DNA from: an uncultured Bacteroidales bacterium
GTDB taxonomy: Bacteria; Bacteroidota; Bacteroidia; Bacteroidales; Paludibacteraceae
Length of the DNA stretch: 55,048 nt
Direction: 5' to 3'
NCBI GenBank assembly: GCA_900319005.1
Contig: ONMV01000007.1
Location: forward strand, 1 to 55,048
Positions 18,421-27,075 of the stretch are shown here, piece by piece. Positions within the stretch are counted from its first letter, which is position 1; every line of letters begins with the position of its first letter. The notes beneath the pieces were generated by a model. That model was not told the origin of the DNA. It saw only the letters and a list, made by a program, of their open reading frames with translations, and made no database searches. The position numbers and the translations under genes are program-made.

Positions 18421-20219
18421 GTGACGAGCAGAGAAATACGGTATGGCGGTTCGCGATGATATTTATCGTGATCCTGTTAGGATTCGGGGCTGTGCTCGGA
18501 AAAATCATCTATGTGCAGGTGGCAGAACGGGATGAATGGTTGAAAGTAGCGGAAAAACAAGTGCCGACGCACCGTCCGATCAAAGCGACCAGAGGGAATA
18601 TATTAGATTGCAACGGACGATTATTGGCAAGCAGCATGCCGCAATACTATGTATATATGGATACGCGCGTACCCGCGTTGCACGATAAGAACGGAGCACT
18701 TTTCACAGCTCATATCGATTCGTTGGCATTTGATTTAGCACGCATTGTGGGAGACCATTCCGCCGCCGAATACAAAGGACGTATCAGTCATGCCTACATG
18801 CGTGGAGAGAAGCGGTTGAAAGTGTGCGACCATCGGATCAATTATCTTCAGCGGCAGGATCTGGAGAAGAACAGTTTGATCAAGAAGGGCAAGTACAAGA
18901 GCGGAATTTTCTTTGAGGACCAACACAGGCGAATCAAGCCTTACGGTATATTGGCCAGCCGCACAATAGGGAGTATCTACGGCGAAGGCGGAAGCGGTAA
19001 CTCGGGATTGGAGAAAGGGTTCGACAAAGAGTTACGGGGCGAAGACGGGATGAGCAGTATTCAGCGTATCGGCGGGCGGAATGAGTCGGTTCCTGTAGAA
19101 GAAGCGAAAGACGGAATGGACGTAGTGACCACAATTGATGCCAATCTGCAGGATATCGTGGAGAACGCATTGCTGGTGAAGACCCGTGAGCGGAACGCGA
19201 AATGGGGTTGCGCTATACTGATGGAGACGCAGACCGGATATATTCGTGCGATTGCTAATCTGGACCGTTCGGAAGAGGACGGACAGTATTTTGAGGGGCA
19301 GAACCACGCCGTTCAGCGCGTGGAACCGGGTTCGACCTTTAAGACGATTGCCTTGATGGCGGCACTGGATGACGGCAAGATAGACATTGACGACACCGTT
19401 CGTATCACCAAACAGCCGTGGGTCTATATCCGCAATTCCAAACACACCGACGCCCACCCGATGGACACGGTACTGACGGTTCGTTCGGCGCTTGCGGTGT
19501 CCAGTAATATCGCCCTTGCGAAACTGATCACCCACAGTTATGAGGGTTCCGCCCGCAAGTTCGTCAAGAAGATCGAGCGGATGGGGTTGTTAGACAGTTT
19601 ATATTGCGAGATTCCGGGAGCAGACAAGGCGCGCATTGATGTGCCGCGGGACACGGTGACGCTGAGTAAGATGAGTTACGGCTACTCGGTGGAGTTGAGT
19701 CCGATGCAGATTCTGATGTTTTACAACGCGATCGCTAACGGAGGACGAATGATGCGGCCGATGTTAGTGACGGCTATCGAGCAGAACGGCGAGAGTGAAC
19801 GCACTTTCCGTCCGGAAGTGGTGAAATCGTCTATCTGTTCGCGGAGCACGCTTCGGGATATACAAGGGGCGCTGCACGATGTTGTATGGGACGATCATTT
19901 AGGAACGGCCGCCAAGAGATTATGGAGCCGGAAGGCACAATCGAACTTAGTAGCGATTGCCGGCAAGACCGGAACGGCGCAGCTGTTTATGCGAGGTCAC
20001 GGTTATTCGGGCAAACATCACCGGATCACGTTCGTAGGGTATTTTCCGGAGGACAAACCGCAGTACACCTGTATCTGCATGATCGAGGATCCGCAGTATC
20101 CGTATGACGCGGGGATGGATTGCGGCAGTACGGTTAGGGTGATTGCAGAGAAGACGATGGCTTACACGGGGTGCTATGTTTTTCGAGATGGGGTAAGACA
20201 TCTCGAAAAACGTAATTAA
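18417..20219 (+). CDS. ftsI: Division-specific peptidoglycan transpeptidase FtsI (PBP3), short C-terminus
   Basis: FtsI crosslinks septal peptidoglycan in the periplasm together with FtsW. One N-terminal membrane helix (about 10-32) precedes the non-catalytic domain (KATRGNILDCNGRLLASSMP at about 58-77) and the transpeptidase domain, with S306-T-F-K309, S362-S-N364 and K517-T-G-T. At 600 aa it ends about 100 residues earlier than typical Bacteroides FtsI, which carries a C-terminal PASTA domain; none is seen here. The last codons are part of a perfect 13-bp inverted repeat, and the stop codon opens an AATTAAAAATT microrepeat. This suggests that repeats replaced the original 3' end (inference). 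Confidence 0.94.
   Translation: MSDEQRNTVWRFAMIFIVILLGFGAVLGKIIYVQVAERDEWLKVAEKQVPTHRPIKATRGNILDCNGRLLASSMPQYYVYMDTRVPALHDKNGALFTAHIDSLAFDLARIVGDHSAAEYKGRISHAYMRGEKRLKVCDHRINYLQRQDLEKNSLIKKGKYKSGIFFEDQHRRIKPYGILASRTIGSIYGEGGSGNSGLEKGFDKELRGEDGMSSIQRIGGRNESVPVEEAKDGMDVVTTIDANLQDIVENALLVKTRERNAKWGCAILMETQTGYIRAIANLDRSEEDGQYFEGQNHAVQRVEPGSTFKTIALMAALDDGKIDIDDTVRITKQPWVYIRNSKHTDAHPMDTVLTVRSALAVSSNIALAKLITHSYEGSARKFVKKIERMGLLDSLYCEIPGADKARIDVPRDTVTLSKMSYGYSVELSPMQILMFYNAIANGGRMMRPMLVTAIEQNGESERTFRPEVVKSSICSRSTLRDIQGALHDVVWDDHLGTAAKRLWSRKAQSNLVAIAGKTGTAQLFMRGHGYSGKHHRITFVGYFPEDKPQYTCICMIEDPQYPYDAGMDCGSTVRVIAEKTMAYTGCYVFRDGVRHLEKRN
20178..20211 (+). repeat. Perfect 13-bp inverted repeat in the 3' end of ftsI
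   Basis: GTTTTTCGAGATG (20178-20190) pairs with CATCTCGAAAAAC (20199-20211) around an 8-nt loop. It encodes the last residues of FtsI (VFRDGVRHLEKR). It could act as an RNA hairpin that stabilises or ends transcripts, but no T run follows. Confidence 0.8.
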
Positions 20220-20254
20220 AAATTAAAAATTAAGAATTAAGAATTAAAAATTAT
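20215..20254 (+). repeat. Microrepeat (AATTAAAAATT type) between ftsI and murE
   Basis: Four or five copies of AATTAAAAATT/AATTAAGAATT fill the whole gap and provide the ftsI stop codon. Confidence 0.78.
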
Positions 20255-21727
20255 ATGCTTTTATCCGAGTTATTGACAGCGATTGAGCCGATAGAGGTGA
20301 TCGGTTCGACAGAAAAAGAGATCAAGGGTCTGCATTTTGACAGCCGTAAGGTGGGTCAAGGCGATCTGTTCGTTGCACAGGTGGGAACGGCAGTAGATGG
20401 ACACACGTTCATTGAGGGATGTGTGGAAAAGGGGGCGATTGCGGTCGTTCTGAGTGATCGTGCATTCATGCACGATGCGAAGGACGTGACCTATATTTTG
20501 GTTGAGAATACGGATAAGGCGTTGGGATTGTTAGCAAGCAAGTGGTTTGGCGAACCGAGTAAGGCGTTGACGCTTGTGGGCGTGACAGGAACGAACGGCA
20601 AGACGACTATTGCGACCCTGCTGTACAAACTTGTGCGTGCCTTGGGACACAAGGCAGGATTGCTTTCGACCGTGGTCAATTATATCGAGGACGAGGCGGT
20701 TCCTGCAACCCACACGACGCCGGACGCGATTGAGTTGAACGGGTTGTTGAGACGAATGGTGGATGCAGGTTGCGAGTACGCGTTCATGGAGGTTAGTTCG
20801 CACGCGATTGCTCAGGAACGTGTAGCCGGTCTGGATTTTGACGGGGCGCTGTTTACCAACCTGACGAGGGATCATATCGACTACCATAAGACCTTTGACA
20901 ACTACCGCGATACGAAAAAACGGCTGTTTGACGGATTGAAGAAGACAGCTTTCGCGGTGACGAACAAAGATGACAAGAACGGGTTGGTTATGACGCAGAA
21001 CTGCAAGGCGGAGGTGAAGACCTACTCTACCCGTTCGCTGGCGGATTACAAGGCGCAGATTTTAGAGGAAGGATTTGATGGGATGATGCTGAATATCAAC
21101 GGGAAAGAGGTGTTTGTGCCGCTGGTAGGACGATTCAATGTGAGCAATCTGCTCTGTATCTACGGCGCGGCTTTGTGTCTGGGCTTTGAGGAGTTGGATG
21201 TGCTGCGTGTGCTGAGTACGTTGAAGCCCGTAAACGGTCGTTTTGAGACGATCCGCAGCCCGAAAGGGTGGACGGCGATTGTCGATTATGCTCACACGCC
21301 GGACGCTGTTGATAATGTGATAAGTACCATAAGGGAAATCATTGGAAGTGACAAAGTGACAAAGGACAAAGGACAAAGGAAACTCATCACCGTTGTGGGT
21401 TGCGGCGGTAATCGGGACAAGGGCAAACGACCAATGATGGCGCAGATTGCAAAGAAGGGCAGCGAGCAGTTGATCCTGACGAGTGACAATCCGCGTGACG
21501 AGGAACCGGCAGATATTCTGAATGATATGAAAGCCGGGCTGACGGAAGAGGAGTTGCGTAGCACGTTAGTGATCGAAGATCGTGCTGCAGCTATCCAGAC
21601 GGCTTGTACGTTAGCGCAGGCAGGAGACGTGATTTTGGTGGCAGGAAAAGGTCATGAGGACTATCAGATCATCAAGGGGGTGAAGCATCATTTTGATGAC
21701 CACGAACAAGTGCGGAAGTACTTGTAA
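20255..21727 (+). CDS. murE: UDP-MurNAc-tripeptide synthetase MurE (meso-diaminopimelate type)
   Basis: MurE adds the third stem-peptide residue to UDP-MurNAc-L-Ala-D-Glu in the cytoplasm. The ATP-binding loop GVTGTNGKTT is at 109-118 (K116), and the DNPR motif at 411-414 (SDNPRDEEP) marks specificity for meso-diaminopimelate. It is 490 aa, normal for the family. Two short segments coincide with DNA repeats: about residues 68-77 (DRAFMHDAKD), encoded by the ATGCACGAT hairpin repeat also found in rsmH, and residues 365-376 (SDKVTKDKGQRK), a GACAAAG microrepeat between IREIIG and LITVVGCGG. The GACAAAG segment is extra relative to homologues I know. Confidence 0.95.
   Translation: MLLSELLTAIEPIEVIGSTEKEIKGLHFDSRKVGQGDLFVAQVGTAVDGHTFIEGCVEKGAIAVVLSDRAFMHDAKDVTYILVENTDKALGLLASKWFGEPSKALTLVGVTGTNGKTTIATLLYKLVRALGHKAGLLSTVVNYIEDEAVPATHTTPDAIELNGLLRRMVDAGCEYAFMEVSSHAIAQERVAGLDFDGALFTNLTRDHIDYHKTFDNYRDTKKRLFDGLKKTAFAVTNKDDKNGLVMTQNCKAEVKTYSTRSLADYKAQILEEGFDGMMLNINGKEVFVPLVGRFNVSNLLCIYGAALCLGFEELDVLRVLSTLKPVNGRFETIRSPKGWTAIVDYAHTPDAVDNVISTIREIIGSDKVTKDKGQRKLITVVGCGGNRDKGKRPMMAQIAKKGSEQLILTSDNPRDEEPADILNDMKAGLTEEELRSTLVIEDRAAAIQTACTLAQAGDVILVAGKGHEDYQIIKGVKHHFDDHEQVRKYL
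20456..20485 (+). repeat. ATGCACGAT hairpin repeat, copy in murE
   Basis: GATCGTGCATTCATGCACGA followed by TGCGAAGGAC, read in frame as DRAFMHDAKD. Stem ATCGTGCA/TGCACGAT, perfect, loop TTCA. It is translated in the same frame as the rsmH copy. Confidence 0.78.
21347..21382 (+). repeat. In-frame microrepeat (GACAAAG type) inside murE
   Basis: AGTGACAAAGTGACAAAG and GACAAAGGACAAAGG units encode MurE residues 365-376, between two conserved motifs. Confidence 0.68.
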
Positions 21728-21758
21728 ATTAAAAATTAAAAATTAAAAATTACGAATT
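21728..21758 (+). repeat. Microrepeat (AATTAAAAATT type) between murE and mraY
   Basis: Three tandem copies of ATTAAAAATTA followed by ATTACGAATT fill the gap after the murE stop. Confidence 0.75.
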
Positions 21759-21764
21759 ATTGTC

Positions 21765-23036
21765 ATGCTATATTCATTATTTACATCTTTAGGGCAGTTT
21801 CCGGGATACCGGTTGTTCTCATACATTTCTTTTAGGGCGATTATTGCCGGTATTATCGCACTGCTGATCAGTGTGTGGTTTGGCAACTGGTTTATCAACT
21901 ACATGAAGCGTCATAACATCTCCGAGACACAGCGTGACGAGAAGACCGATCCGTTCAATGTAGCGAAGAAAGGTGTGCCGACGATGGGCGGACTGATTGT
22001 GATTGCCGCTATTTTAGTGCCGTGTCTGCTGCTCGGCAAATTGACCAACGTGTATATGATCTTGATGCTGATCACAACGCTGCTGATGGGTGCGTTGGGT
22101 TTTGCGGACGATTACATCAAGACGTTCAAGAAAAACAAAGAGGGTCTGAACGGATGGGTGAAGATTGCAGGGCAAGTGAGTTTAGGTCTGATCGTGGGTC
22201 TGACGCTGCGTTTCTGCCCGGCAGTGAGCATGAATGAGGTGGTGACGAGCAAGATTGAGAATAACGTGGTGGTGTTTGAGAAGACACCGGAACTCAAGTC
22301 CACACAGACGACGATCCCTTTTGTGAAGCATCATAACTTCAACTATGCCGACCTGTTTTCATGGACAGGCGAGCAGAACAAATACCGCTTCGGATGGATT
22401 TTCTTTGTGCTGCTGACGGTATTTGTAGTGGCGGCAGTGAGCAACGGAGCTAACCTGAACGATGGTATGGACGGAATGTGTGCGGGTAACTCGGCGATTA
22501 TCGGCGTGGCGTTGCTGATTTTAGCGTACACGAGCGGTAGTGTCGTTTGGGCGGAATATTTCGATGTGATGTACATCCCCGGCAGCGAAGAGTTGGTGGT
22601 ATTTATGGCAGCTTTCGTGGGTGCGTTAGTGGGTTATCTGTGGTTTAACGGATTCCCGGCTCAGGTGTTCATGGGCGATACCGGCAGTCTGACTGTGGGC
22701 GGTATTATCGGTGTGTGTGCGATGGTGATTCACAAGGAACTGTTGGTGCCGGTGTTGTGCGGTGTGTTCCTCATGGAGAGCGTGAGTGTGATTATTCAGA
22801 CACAGACCTATAAGTTCTTCAAGAAGCGCGGACAACATGTGCGTGTTTGGAAAAGAACCCCGCTGCATGACCATTTCCGGACGAGTGTAGAACAAGTTCT
22901 CAAGAACGATCCGACCTGTGTGTTCGTTTTCAAGGGGAGTAAGAACCTGCATCATGAGACCAAGATCGTGCTGCGTTTCTGCATTGTGACCCTGATCTTG
23001 GCAGCAATAACCATCCTGACCCTCAAAATAAGGTAA
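21765..23036 (+). CDS. mraY: Phospho-N-acetylmuramoyl-pentapeptide transferase MraY
   Basis: MraY transfers phospho-MurNAc-pentapeptide to undecaprenyl phosphate, making lipid I in the inner membrane. Ten hydrophobic segments are visible over 423 aa. The hallmark motifs are KKGVPTMGGL (about 67-76), FADDYIKT (about 112-119), NLNDGMDGM with the catalytic aspartates (about 232-240) and HDHF near the C-terminus (about 363). The extended loop between residues 150 and 200 (NEVVTSKIENNVVVFEKTP) is typical of Bacteroidota MraY. It sits between murE and murD in the usual order. Confidence 0.95.
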   Translation: MLYSLFTSLGQFPGYRLFSYISFRAIIAGIIALLISVWFGNWFINYMKRHNISETQRDEKTDPFNVAKKGVPTMGGLIVIAAILVPCLLLGKLTNVYMILMLITTLLMGALGFADDYIKTFKKNKEGLNGWVKIAGQVSLGLIVGLTLRFCPAVSMNEVVTSKIENNVVVFEKTPELKSTQTTIPFVKHHNFNYADLFSWTGEQNKYRFGWIFFVLLTVFVVAAVSNGANLNDGMDGMCAGNSAIIGVALLILAYTSGSVVWAEYFDVMYIPGSEELVVFMAAFVGALVGYLWFNGFPAQVFMGDTGSLTVGGIIGVCAMVIHKELLVPVLCGVFLMESVSVIIQTQTYKFFKKRGQHVRVWKRTPLHDHFRTSVEQVLKNDPTCVFVFKGSKNLHHETKIVLRFCIVTLILAAITILTLKIR

Positions 23037-23042
23037 ACGACC

Positions 23043-23057
23043 GCAGGCGAAGCCTGC
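23043..23057 (+). repeat. Small hairpin between mraY and murD
   Basis: GCAGGC-GAA-GCCTGC, a 6-bp stem with 3-nt loop, no T run. It is followed by AAAAGACAAAAGACAAAA just before the murD ATG. It resembles the other small palindromes of the dcw cluster. Confidence 0.55.
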
Positions 23058-23099
23058 TAAAAGAATAAAGACCGTTTCACTAAAAGACAAAAGACAAAA

Positions 23100-24386
23100 A
23101 TGAATAAGCGAATAGTTGTATTAGGAGCTGGCGAGAGTGGTAGCGGAGCTGCTATTCTGGCGAAAGAGAAAGGTTTTGACGTGTTCGTGAGCGATTGCGG
23201 GACAATCAGTGAACCGTATCGCGCGCTGTTGGATCAGAACGGTGTGCAGTGGGAGGACGGAAAGCATAGCGAGGAGTTGATTCTCAATGCGGATGAGGTG
23301 GTGAAATCGCCGGGTATTCCGTTGACCGCTCCGCTGATTCAGAAATTGCAGGCACAAGGAACTCCGATCATTTCGGAGATTGAGTTTGCTGCGCGTTACA
23401 CGAACGCAAAGATGATCTGTATCACCGGTTCGAACGGCAAGACAACCACTACTTCGCTTATCTACTATATCCTGCGGAATGCAGGGCTGAACGTCGGTTT
23501 GGCGGGAAACATCGGTAACTCGCTGGCATTGCAGGTGGCGCATGAGGATCATGATTACTACGTGATTGAGTTGAGTTCATTCCAGTTGGACAACATGTAC
23601 GATTTCAAGGCGGACGTAGCGATCTTGCTCAATATCACGCCGGATCACTTGGATCGGTACGACTATAAGTTCCAAAACTATATCGATGCGAAATTCCGTA
23701 TCACGCGCAATCAGACCAAAGAGGATAGTTTTATTTACTGGGCGGAAGATCCGGTTATTGACCGCGAGATGAAGAAGATTCAGCTCGGTGCAACGCTCTA
23801 TCCGTATGGATTCAGTGTACCGAATCCGCTGCCGTTGGGCGAGGAGGAGTTAGCTCTGAAGGGTAAGCATAACGTGCTGAACTCGATGGCTGCCACGATA
23901 GCAGCGAAGGTAGTGGGTATCAAGAAAGAGGTGATACGCGAGAGTTTGAAGACTTTCCAAGGGGTGGAGCATCGTCTCCAATACGTAGCGACCGTACGAG
24001 GCGTGCGATGGATCAATGACAGCAAGGCGACGAATGTGAACAGTTGTTGGTACGCCTTGGAGTCCATGACGACACCGACCGTGCTGATCTTAGGCGGCAA
24101 GGACAAAGGCAACGACTACAGCGAGATCGATGAGCTGGTGAAAGAGAAATGTCACACCTTAGTGTTCATGGGATTGCATAATGAGAAGCTAAGAGAGCAC
24201 TTTGAGAAATTTGAAGAATTAAAAATCTTTGACACCGATAATCTGCATGATGCGGTCATGGCGGCATATAACGCGGCGCATGAGGGGGACACCGTTTTGC
24301 TGAGTCCATGCTGCGCGAGCTTCGATCTCTTCAAGAGTTACGAAGATAGAGGAGAGCAGTTCATGAAAGCGGTAAAAGCGCTGTGA
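23100..24386 (+). CDS. murD: UDP-N-acetylmuramoylalanine-D-glutamate ligase MurD
   Basis: MurD adds D-glutamate to UDP-MurNAc-L-alanine in the cytoplasm. The N-terminal Rossmann-like domain begins RIVVLGAGESGSGAAILAK. The ATP loop ITGSNGKTTTTS lies at about 107-118, the HDYYVIELSSFQLD motif at about 152-165, ITPDHLDRYD at about 180-189, and the C-terminal domain holds NDSKATNVNS and LGGKDKGNDYSE. The 428-aa length is normal. Confidence 0.95.
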   Translation: MNKRIVVLGAGESGSGAAILAKEKGFDVFVSDCGTISEPYRALLDQNGVQWEDGKHSEELILNADEVVKSPGIPLTAPLIQKLQAQGTPIISEIEFAARYTNAKMICITGSNGKTTTTSLIYYILRNAGLNVGLAGNIGNSLALQVAHEDHDYYVIELSSFQLDNMYDFKADVAILLNITPDHLDRYDYKFQNYIDAKFRITRNQTKEDSFIYWAEDPVIDREMKKIQLGATLYPYGFSVPNPLPLGEEELALKGKHNVLNSMAATIAAKVVGIKKEVIRESLKTFQGVEHRLQYVATVRGVRWINDSKATNVNSCWYALESMTTPTVLILGGKDKGNDYSEIDELVKEKCHTLVFMGLHNEKLREHFEKFEELKIFDTDNLHDAVMAAYNAAHEGDTVLLSPCCASFDLFKSYEDRGEQFMKAVKAL

Positions 24387-24490
24387 AAGGTGAAAATTGA
24401 AAATTGAAAGGAAGAAGGAAGGGGAAAATTGAAAACTGAAAGGAAGAAGGAAGGTGAAAATTGAAAATTAAGAATTAAGAATTAAAAATT
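24387..24490 (+). repeat. Long compound microrepeat between murD and ftsW
   Basis: Tandem GTGAAAATTGAAAATTGAAAG and GGAAGAAGGAAGG blocks are repeated about three times and pass into AATTAAGAATTAAAAATT. The whole murD-ftsW gap is repeat. A TTG at its right edge (24489) is the first candidate start of ftsW. Confidence 0.78.
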
Positions 24491-25730
24491 GGGGAATTTG
24501 AATTTTAAATTAGACCATATTGACAAGACTTTCTGGGGACTTTTCGGGATGCTGATTGTAGTAGCCATCATCGCTTTGTTCTCAGCGTCCTCGACCTTGG
24601 TGTACCAACGCGGGTCGGTGTTGGGACCTATTGGCTCGCAGATGTTCTTCATCGTGTTAGGCATCATCGCCGCGTTCGGAATCCAATACATCCCGTCGTA
24701 CTGGGTGCGGTTCGGGGGGTACGTTCTGTTGGGGATCAGTACATTACTGGTCTATTCGACCATGATTCCGGGCAATCCGTTAGTAGTGACCATCAACGGT
24801 GCTGCCCGATGGGTACGTATCGCCGGCATCACTTTCCAACCCTCGGAGTTAGCGAAGTTAAGTCTTATCATTGTGGTTGCCGACCAATTAGCCCGCATCA
24901 AAAACGAAGCCGATAAACCGAAATATTTCTACCGCACGCTCATTATTGCGGGTATTGTGATGCTTCCTGTGATGGCTTCGAACCTCTCTACAGCGGTGCT
25001 GATTGGGTTAATCATTTTCTGCTTGTGGATACTCGCCCGTATACCTTGGAAATACACGCTGTCTGTAGTAGGCATCGCCGTGACGGCACTGGTGTTGGGA
25101 TATGCGATTGTGGAGTTCGGATTTGTACGTCCGGGTCGGGCGATGCATGGTCCCTTCAAACGTGCGACGACGTGGGTGGCACGTATAGATCGTCATTTTG
25201 TAGATGACAACCATTCGAAATATGTGCTGACGGATGACAATATCCAGGAGGTGTACGCATCGGTAGCAATCGCCCGAGGAGGGGCATCTCCGTTGGGTGT
25301 TTTGCCCGGGAACAGCAAGGAACGGGATTATCTGCCTCTTGCTTTTGCGGATTATATCTTCGCGATTATTGTAGAAGAATCGGGAGTTCTTGGCGCTGCT
25401 TTTCTGATTTTTATCTATCTGGCTATTCTTTTTAGAGCCTGCAATGTGTCAAGCCGTTATTCGGACATGCCGGCTATGCTGATGACGATGGGTCTGGCGC
25501 TGATGATCACCTGTCAGGCGCTGATCTCCATGCTCGTTGCTGTGGGGCTGGGCCCCGTAACAGGTCAACCTTTGCCGTTGATCAGCCGAGGAGGAACGTC
25601 GGTGCTCATCACCTCTATCTATTTCGGGATTATGATGGGCGTGAGTCGCGAGCAGATGGAGTTAAAGGAGAGGGTACAAGAAACGATAGACTCATCGTTG
25701 GATGATGCGCCTATCGTTACGCTGGAATAA
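24489..25730 (+). CDS. ftsW: Septal peptidoglycan polymerase FtsW
   Basis: A SEDS-family glycosyltransferase that polymerises lipid II at the septum with FtsI. It has about ten membrane helices. Conserved features are FSASSTLVYQ (about 29-38), AARWVRIAGITFQPSELAKL (about 102-121), a long periplasmic loop with DNIQEVYASVAIARGG, and GPVTGQPLPLISRGGTS near residues 355-371. The first ATG lies inside helix 1, so the protein must start at a TTG, either 24489 (in the repeat) or 24498. It is the last cell-wall gene here; murG, murC, ftsQ, ftsA and ftsZ, which usually follow, are absent. Confidence 0.93.
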   Translation: MGNLNFKLDHIDKTFWGLFGMLIVVAIIALFSASSTLVYQRGSVLGPIGSQMFFIVLGIIAAFGIQYIPSYWVRFGGYVLLGISTLLVYSTMIPGNPLVVTINGAARWVRIAGITFQPSELAKLSLIIVVADQLARIKNEADKPKYFYRTLIIAGIVMLPVMASNLSTAVLIGLIIFCLWILARIPWKYTLSVVGIAVTALVLGYAIVEFGFVRPGRAMHGPFKRATTWVARIDRHFVDDNHSKYVLTDDNIQEVYASVAIARGGASPLGVLPGNSKERDYLPLAFADYIFAIIVEESGVLGAAFLIFIYLAILFRACNVSSRYSDMPAMLMTMGLALMITCQALISMLVAVGLGPVTGQPLPLISRGGTSVLITSIYFGIMMGVSREQMELKERVQETIDSSLDDAPIVTLE

Positions 25731-25742
25731 AATCATCAAAGA

Positions 25743-26675
25743 TTATATTGTTTTTTCTATGTGATAGCGCGGACGGCGCTTCACCTCTTTGTATATCTTT
25801 CCGATGTATTCTCCGATAATACCGAGTGAGAGCAAAATTGCCCCCCCGATAAACCAGATAGAGATGAGCATGGAGGTCCAACCGGCTACCACTGAACCAC
25901 AGAGGTACGAGACGAGCGCATAGACAGCAGCTACGAAAGAAAGGACCGTGACAATAAAACCGATCGTAGCAATCATGCGGAGGGGTTGGATAGAGAACGA
26001 GGTGATGCCATCCACAGCGAAGTTCAGCATCTTCGTGAGCGGATACTTACTCTCTCCGGCAAAACGCTCCTTGCGGTCGTAGTACACTTCCGCCGTCTTA
26101 AAGCCCAGTAGTCTGACCATTCCCCGGATGAACATATTCCGCTCGGGATAGCGCATCAATTCTTGGGTAGCACGTTGGCTGGTGAGACGGAAATCCGCAT
26201 GGTTATAGACGATGTTCACGCCCATTTTCTGCATGAGGCTATAGAACCCCAGGGCTGTCCAGCGCTTAAAGACCGTGTCTGTTTTTCTTTCCTTACGCAC
26301 CCCATAGACCACTTCGCAGCCATCCTTATAGGCATCGATCATCTGCTCAATGACAGCGATGTCATCCTGAAGGTCGGCGTCAATAGAGATGATCGCGTCA
26401 GCGCGCTCTGCGGCATATTCCAAACCAGCCCAAAGAGCGAACTGGTGACCGACATTATGCGCCAGTTTCAGACCATGCACATATGTACTGCTCTTTTGGA
26501 GTTCTTCGATGAGCGTCCAAGTGGCATCATGGCTGCCATCATCGACATAGATAATTTCGCAAGACTGAATCTTGCCTTTCGCGATGAGATCATCCACCAG
26601 TTGGGAGAGTTGCTTCGTGGTTTCATGCAAAACCGCTTCCTCGTTATAACAAGGAACGACGATATTGAGTTTCAT
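25743..26675 (-). CDS. GT2 family polyprenyl-phosphate glycosyltransferase (dolichol-phosphate-mannose synthase-like)
   Basis: A 310-aa enzyme that probably moves a sugar from a nucleotide donor to undecaprenyl phosphate at the inner membrane. The start IVVPCYNEE (about 4-12), SIDADLQDD (DxD metal site, about 100) and the RGMVRLLGFK segment are typical. Two C-terminal membrane helices follow (about 225-285). The ATG at 26675 is chosen because it gives the canonical start; the frame runs further upstream into the GtrA gene. It starts right after the GtrA stop. The GtrA + GT2 pair is the classic arrangement for making and flipping a lipid-linked sugar used to decorate surface glycans. Confidence 0.9.
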   Translation of the reverse strand: MKLNIVVPCYNEEAVLHETTKQLSQLVDDLIAKGKIQSCEIIYVDDGSHDATWTLIEELQKSSTYVHGLKLAHNVGHQFALWAGLEYAAERADAIISIDADLQDDIAVIEQMIDAYKDGCEVVYGVRKERKTDTVFKRWTALGFYSLMQKMGVNIVYNHADFRLTSQRATQELMRYPERNMFIRGMVRLLGFKTAEVYYDRKERFAGESKYPLTKMLNFAVDGITSFSIQPLRMIATIGFIVTVLSFVAAVYALVSYLCGSVVAGWTSMLISIWFIGGAILLSLGIIGEYIGKIYKEVKRRPRYHIEKTI

Positions 26676-26676
26676 A

Positions 26677-27075
26677 TTATTGGAAATATTTGGATGTGAA
26701 TACATATCTGACAAGTACAAAATTGATCGGGATGACGATACAGAAGACGGGTATCGGTGCTATCGTTTCCGACAAACCGAGCCATAAGAAGAGGTTGAGG
26801 AAAAGGATATGCAGCAGATAATTAACGCCATGAGAGAGGGCAAAACCTATACCGCGTTTGAAGGATGTGTTGCTCTTGAAGGTAAAATGGGCAGAGAGGT
26901 AGAAATTGACACACCATGAAACCAAATAGCCGATTGAATAGGCGATATTTGTGCATAAGGTCTCATCTTCCCCTATGTCATTTGCCCACACGATAAGCAG
27001 ATAGAGTCCGTAATGAATAGCTGTTGCGAGAGCACCTACAATCGCAAAGCGGATGAATTGCTGCATCTTTTTCAT
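26677..27075 (-). CDS. GtrA-family membrane protein
   Basis: A 132-aa protein with four transmembrane helices and the GtrA pattern RFAIVGALATAIHYGLYL at the start and VNFYLSAHFTFKS in the middle. GtrA proteins are thought to move lipid-linked sugars across the inner membrane. It overlaps the mutS2 end by 4 nt and precedes the GT2 gene by one base, so it forms a functional pair with the latter. Confidence 0.9.
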   Translation of the reverse strand: MKKMQQFIRFAIVGALATAIHYGLYLLIVWANDIGEDETLCTNIAYSIGYLVSWCVNFYLSAHFTFKSNTSFKRGIGFALSHGVNYLLHILFLNLFLWLGLSETIAPIPVFCIVIPINFVLVRYVFTSKYFQ

